DNA of 64,000 bases, taken from assembly GCA_001604105.1 (NCBI GenBank), contig LVAQ01000012.1, forward strand, positions 1 through 64,000. The letters run 5' to 3'. Position 1 is the stretch's first letter. Every line of letters starts with the position of its first letter. Positions 63,232 through 64,000 of the stretch are shown piece by piece. Both the position numbers and the translations under genes were made by a program. The notes beneath the pieces are model-generated. The model was not told the origin of the DNA. It did not search any database and saw only the letters and a list, made by a program, of their open reading frames with translations. This DNA comes from Clostridiales bacterium Firm_11. Its GTDB lineage: Bacteria > Bacillota > Clostridia > Christensenellales > Aristaeellaceae.

Positions 63232-64000
63232 TCAGGTTTGTATCGGTTGAACGTCGGGCGAAAAATCGCTGATGGCGGCATAGAAATCAGCAAACACCTG
63301 ATCCCGCATGATCATCTGTACATATTCCACGCGATGGCGCTCCGGCTGGAAGTGCATACTCCATGCTGTTATGATGGGCGCGGGCACGGACACAGTACGG
63401 ATGCACTGCGGGTCGCATAACGCCGCGATAGGCGCCATATCCCACAAGATGCGGGTTTGCCCCATGCCCATGGTGCAGCTTTGCCGCAAGAGTTGCAGCA
63501 AAGTCTCGGCCAGTTGGTTTTTACCCTGCATCCAGCGGGTGGCCTCCCACAAGCTCAAGCTCAGGTGACTGCTAACGCCGTGGCAGGGGAACCATACGAT
63601 CGGCGTACCGCTGTCGAAAACGACCTGTGCCGCGCGGCGATCCTGCCGCAGGTTAAACTCGTTTTGATCCGCAAAATCCCTTGCGTTGCCGCCCAGCCAG
63701 TAGATGACAATCCGATCCTTGATTTGCGGCGCCTTCAGCAGCGCGGAGGCGACGTTTGTGAGTGCGGCGATGGCCGCCACATAAAGCCGCCTGCCTTCCG
63801 GCATTGCCATGGCAAGGCGAATCAGCTCTTCGCACGCTTTGCTTTCCACAGGCTTGCCATCCGGTGGCAGATAGGTGGCAGAACCGCTGTATAGCGGCAC
63901 ATTGCTGTGACAAAGGTCACGTATGCGCCGCATCTCCATCAGGCTTCTGGTCATGCCGTCCGCAGGTGAGTTTACCCGCTCGTTCAAAAAGGGCGCTGCC
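63232..64000 (-). CDS. Inosine-uridine nucleoside hydrolase family protein (5' end beyond window)
   Basis: The frame is open to the window edge, so the N-terminus with the DxDxDD calcium site is missing. The visible 256 residues show SNVPLYSGSATYLP, the GRRLYVAAIAALTNVASALL motif of the IunH family (usual form ...GPLTNVALAL...), the IVIYWLGGN stretch (usual MGG), FNLRQDRRAAQVVFDSGTPI and a C-terminal WDMAPIAAL. Predicted to hydrolyse ribosyl or related N-glycosidic bonds. It shares its strand with the GH3 gene 63 bases downstream. Confidence 0.85.
   Translation of the reverse strand, partial: AAPFLNERVNSPADGMTRSLMEMRRIRDLCHSNVPLYSGSATYLPPDGKPVESKACEELIRLAMAMPEGRRLYVAAIAALTNVASALLKAPQIKDRIVIYWLGGNARDFADQNEFNLRQDRRAAQVVFDSGTPIVWFPCHGVSSHLSLSLWEATRWMQGKNQLAETLLQLLRQSCTMGMGQTRILWDMAPIAALCDPQCIRTVSVPAPIITAWSMHFQPERHRVEYVQMIMRDQVFADFYAAISDFSPDVQPIQT

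Overview
The window looks like part of a chromosome of a gut-type Bacillota, most likely an uncultured Clostridia. The grounds are the GC-rich coding DNA with strong GGAGG ribosome sites, the siphovirus-type prophage ending in two large serine recombinases, the LacI-controlled glycoside hydrolase loci, the NADP-type glutamate dehydrogenase and the DUF2200 protein. No 16S or marker gene is present, so placement is only approximate.

Region 1 (1-23397) is the right part of a prophage, entered inside the large terminase gene. Its late operon runs TerL, portal, ClpP-like protease, capsid, connectors, major tail, G/GT chaperones (with a canonical -1 frameshift site), tape measure, Dit, Tal, baseplate, fibre, holin, endolysin, then a zinc/HTH protein, a SHOCT-like peptide and two recombinases. 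The operon carries at least four insertions: a PAS-GGDEF diguanylate cyclase with its own promoter and terminator between TerL and portal; an LtrA-type group II intron that splits the protease gene; an antisense ParE/Phd-type toxin-antitoxin pair followed by a decayed second copy of the T reading frame; and a small coiled-coil gene with its own promoter and a terminator nearly identical to the one behind the cyclase.

Region 2 (23398-26996) is visibly AT-rich and probably horizontally acquired. It holds a PHP plus SMC/ABC-ATPase protein of the TrlF-like type, a candidate nucleic-acid-targeting defence protein, followed by a small gene broken by a 129-bp element with terminal inverted repeats.

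Region 3 (26997-34461) is a sugar locus on the minus strand: substrate-binding protein, two permeases and two divergent GH32-like proteins, with a divergently transcribed LacI regulator. Promoters and an operator are visible. An IS3-family element (34617-36365) and a class II tRNA-Leu(CAA) follow.

Region 4 (37231-41488) holds a GltS-like carrier, an acyltransferase with an unusual C-terminal extension, an array of degenerate repeats and a helix-hairpin-helix protein. Region 5 (41689-54366) is a second carbohydrate locus on the plus strand: an autoregulated LacI protein, a complete Opp/Dpp-type ABC transporter, a GH3 beta-glucosidase and a GH2 beta-mannosidase. Together these suggest uptake and cytoplasmic breakdown of beta-linked, mannose-containing oligosaccharides. 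Region 6 (54371-64000) holds four tandem 146-bp repeats, gdhA, a DUF2200 gene whose 3' end is duplicated in 142-bp units, a secreted beta-helix protein, an XRE regulator, a second GH3 enzyme and a truncated nucleoside hydrolase.
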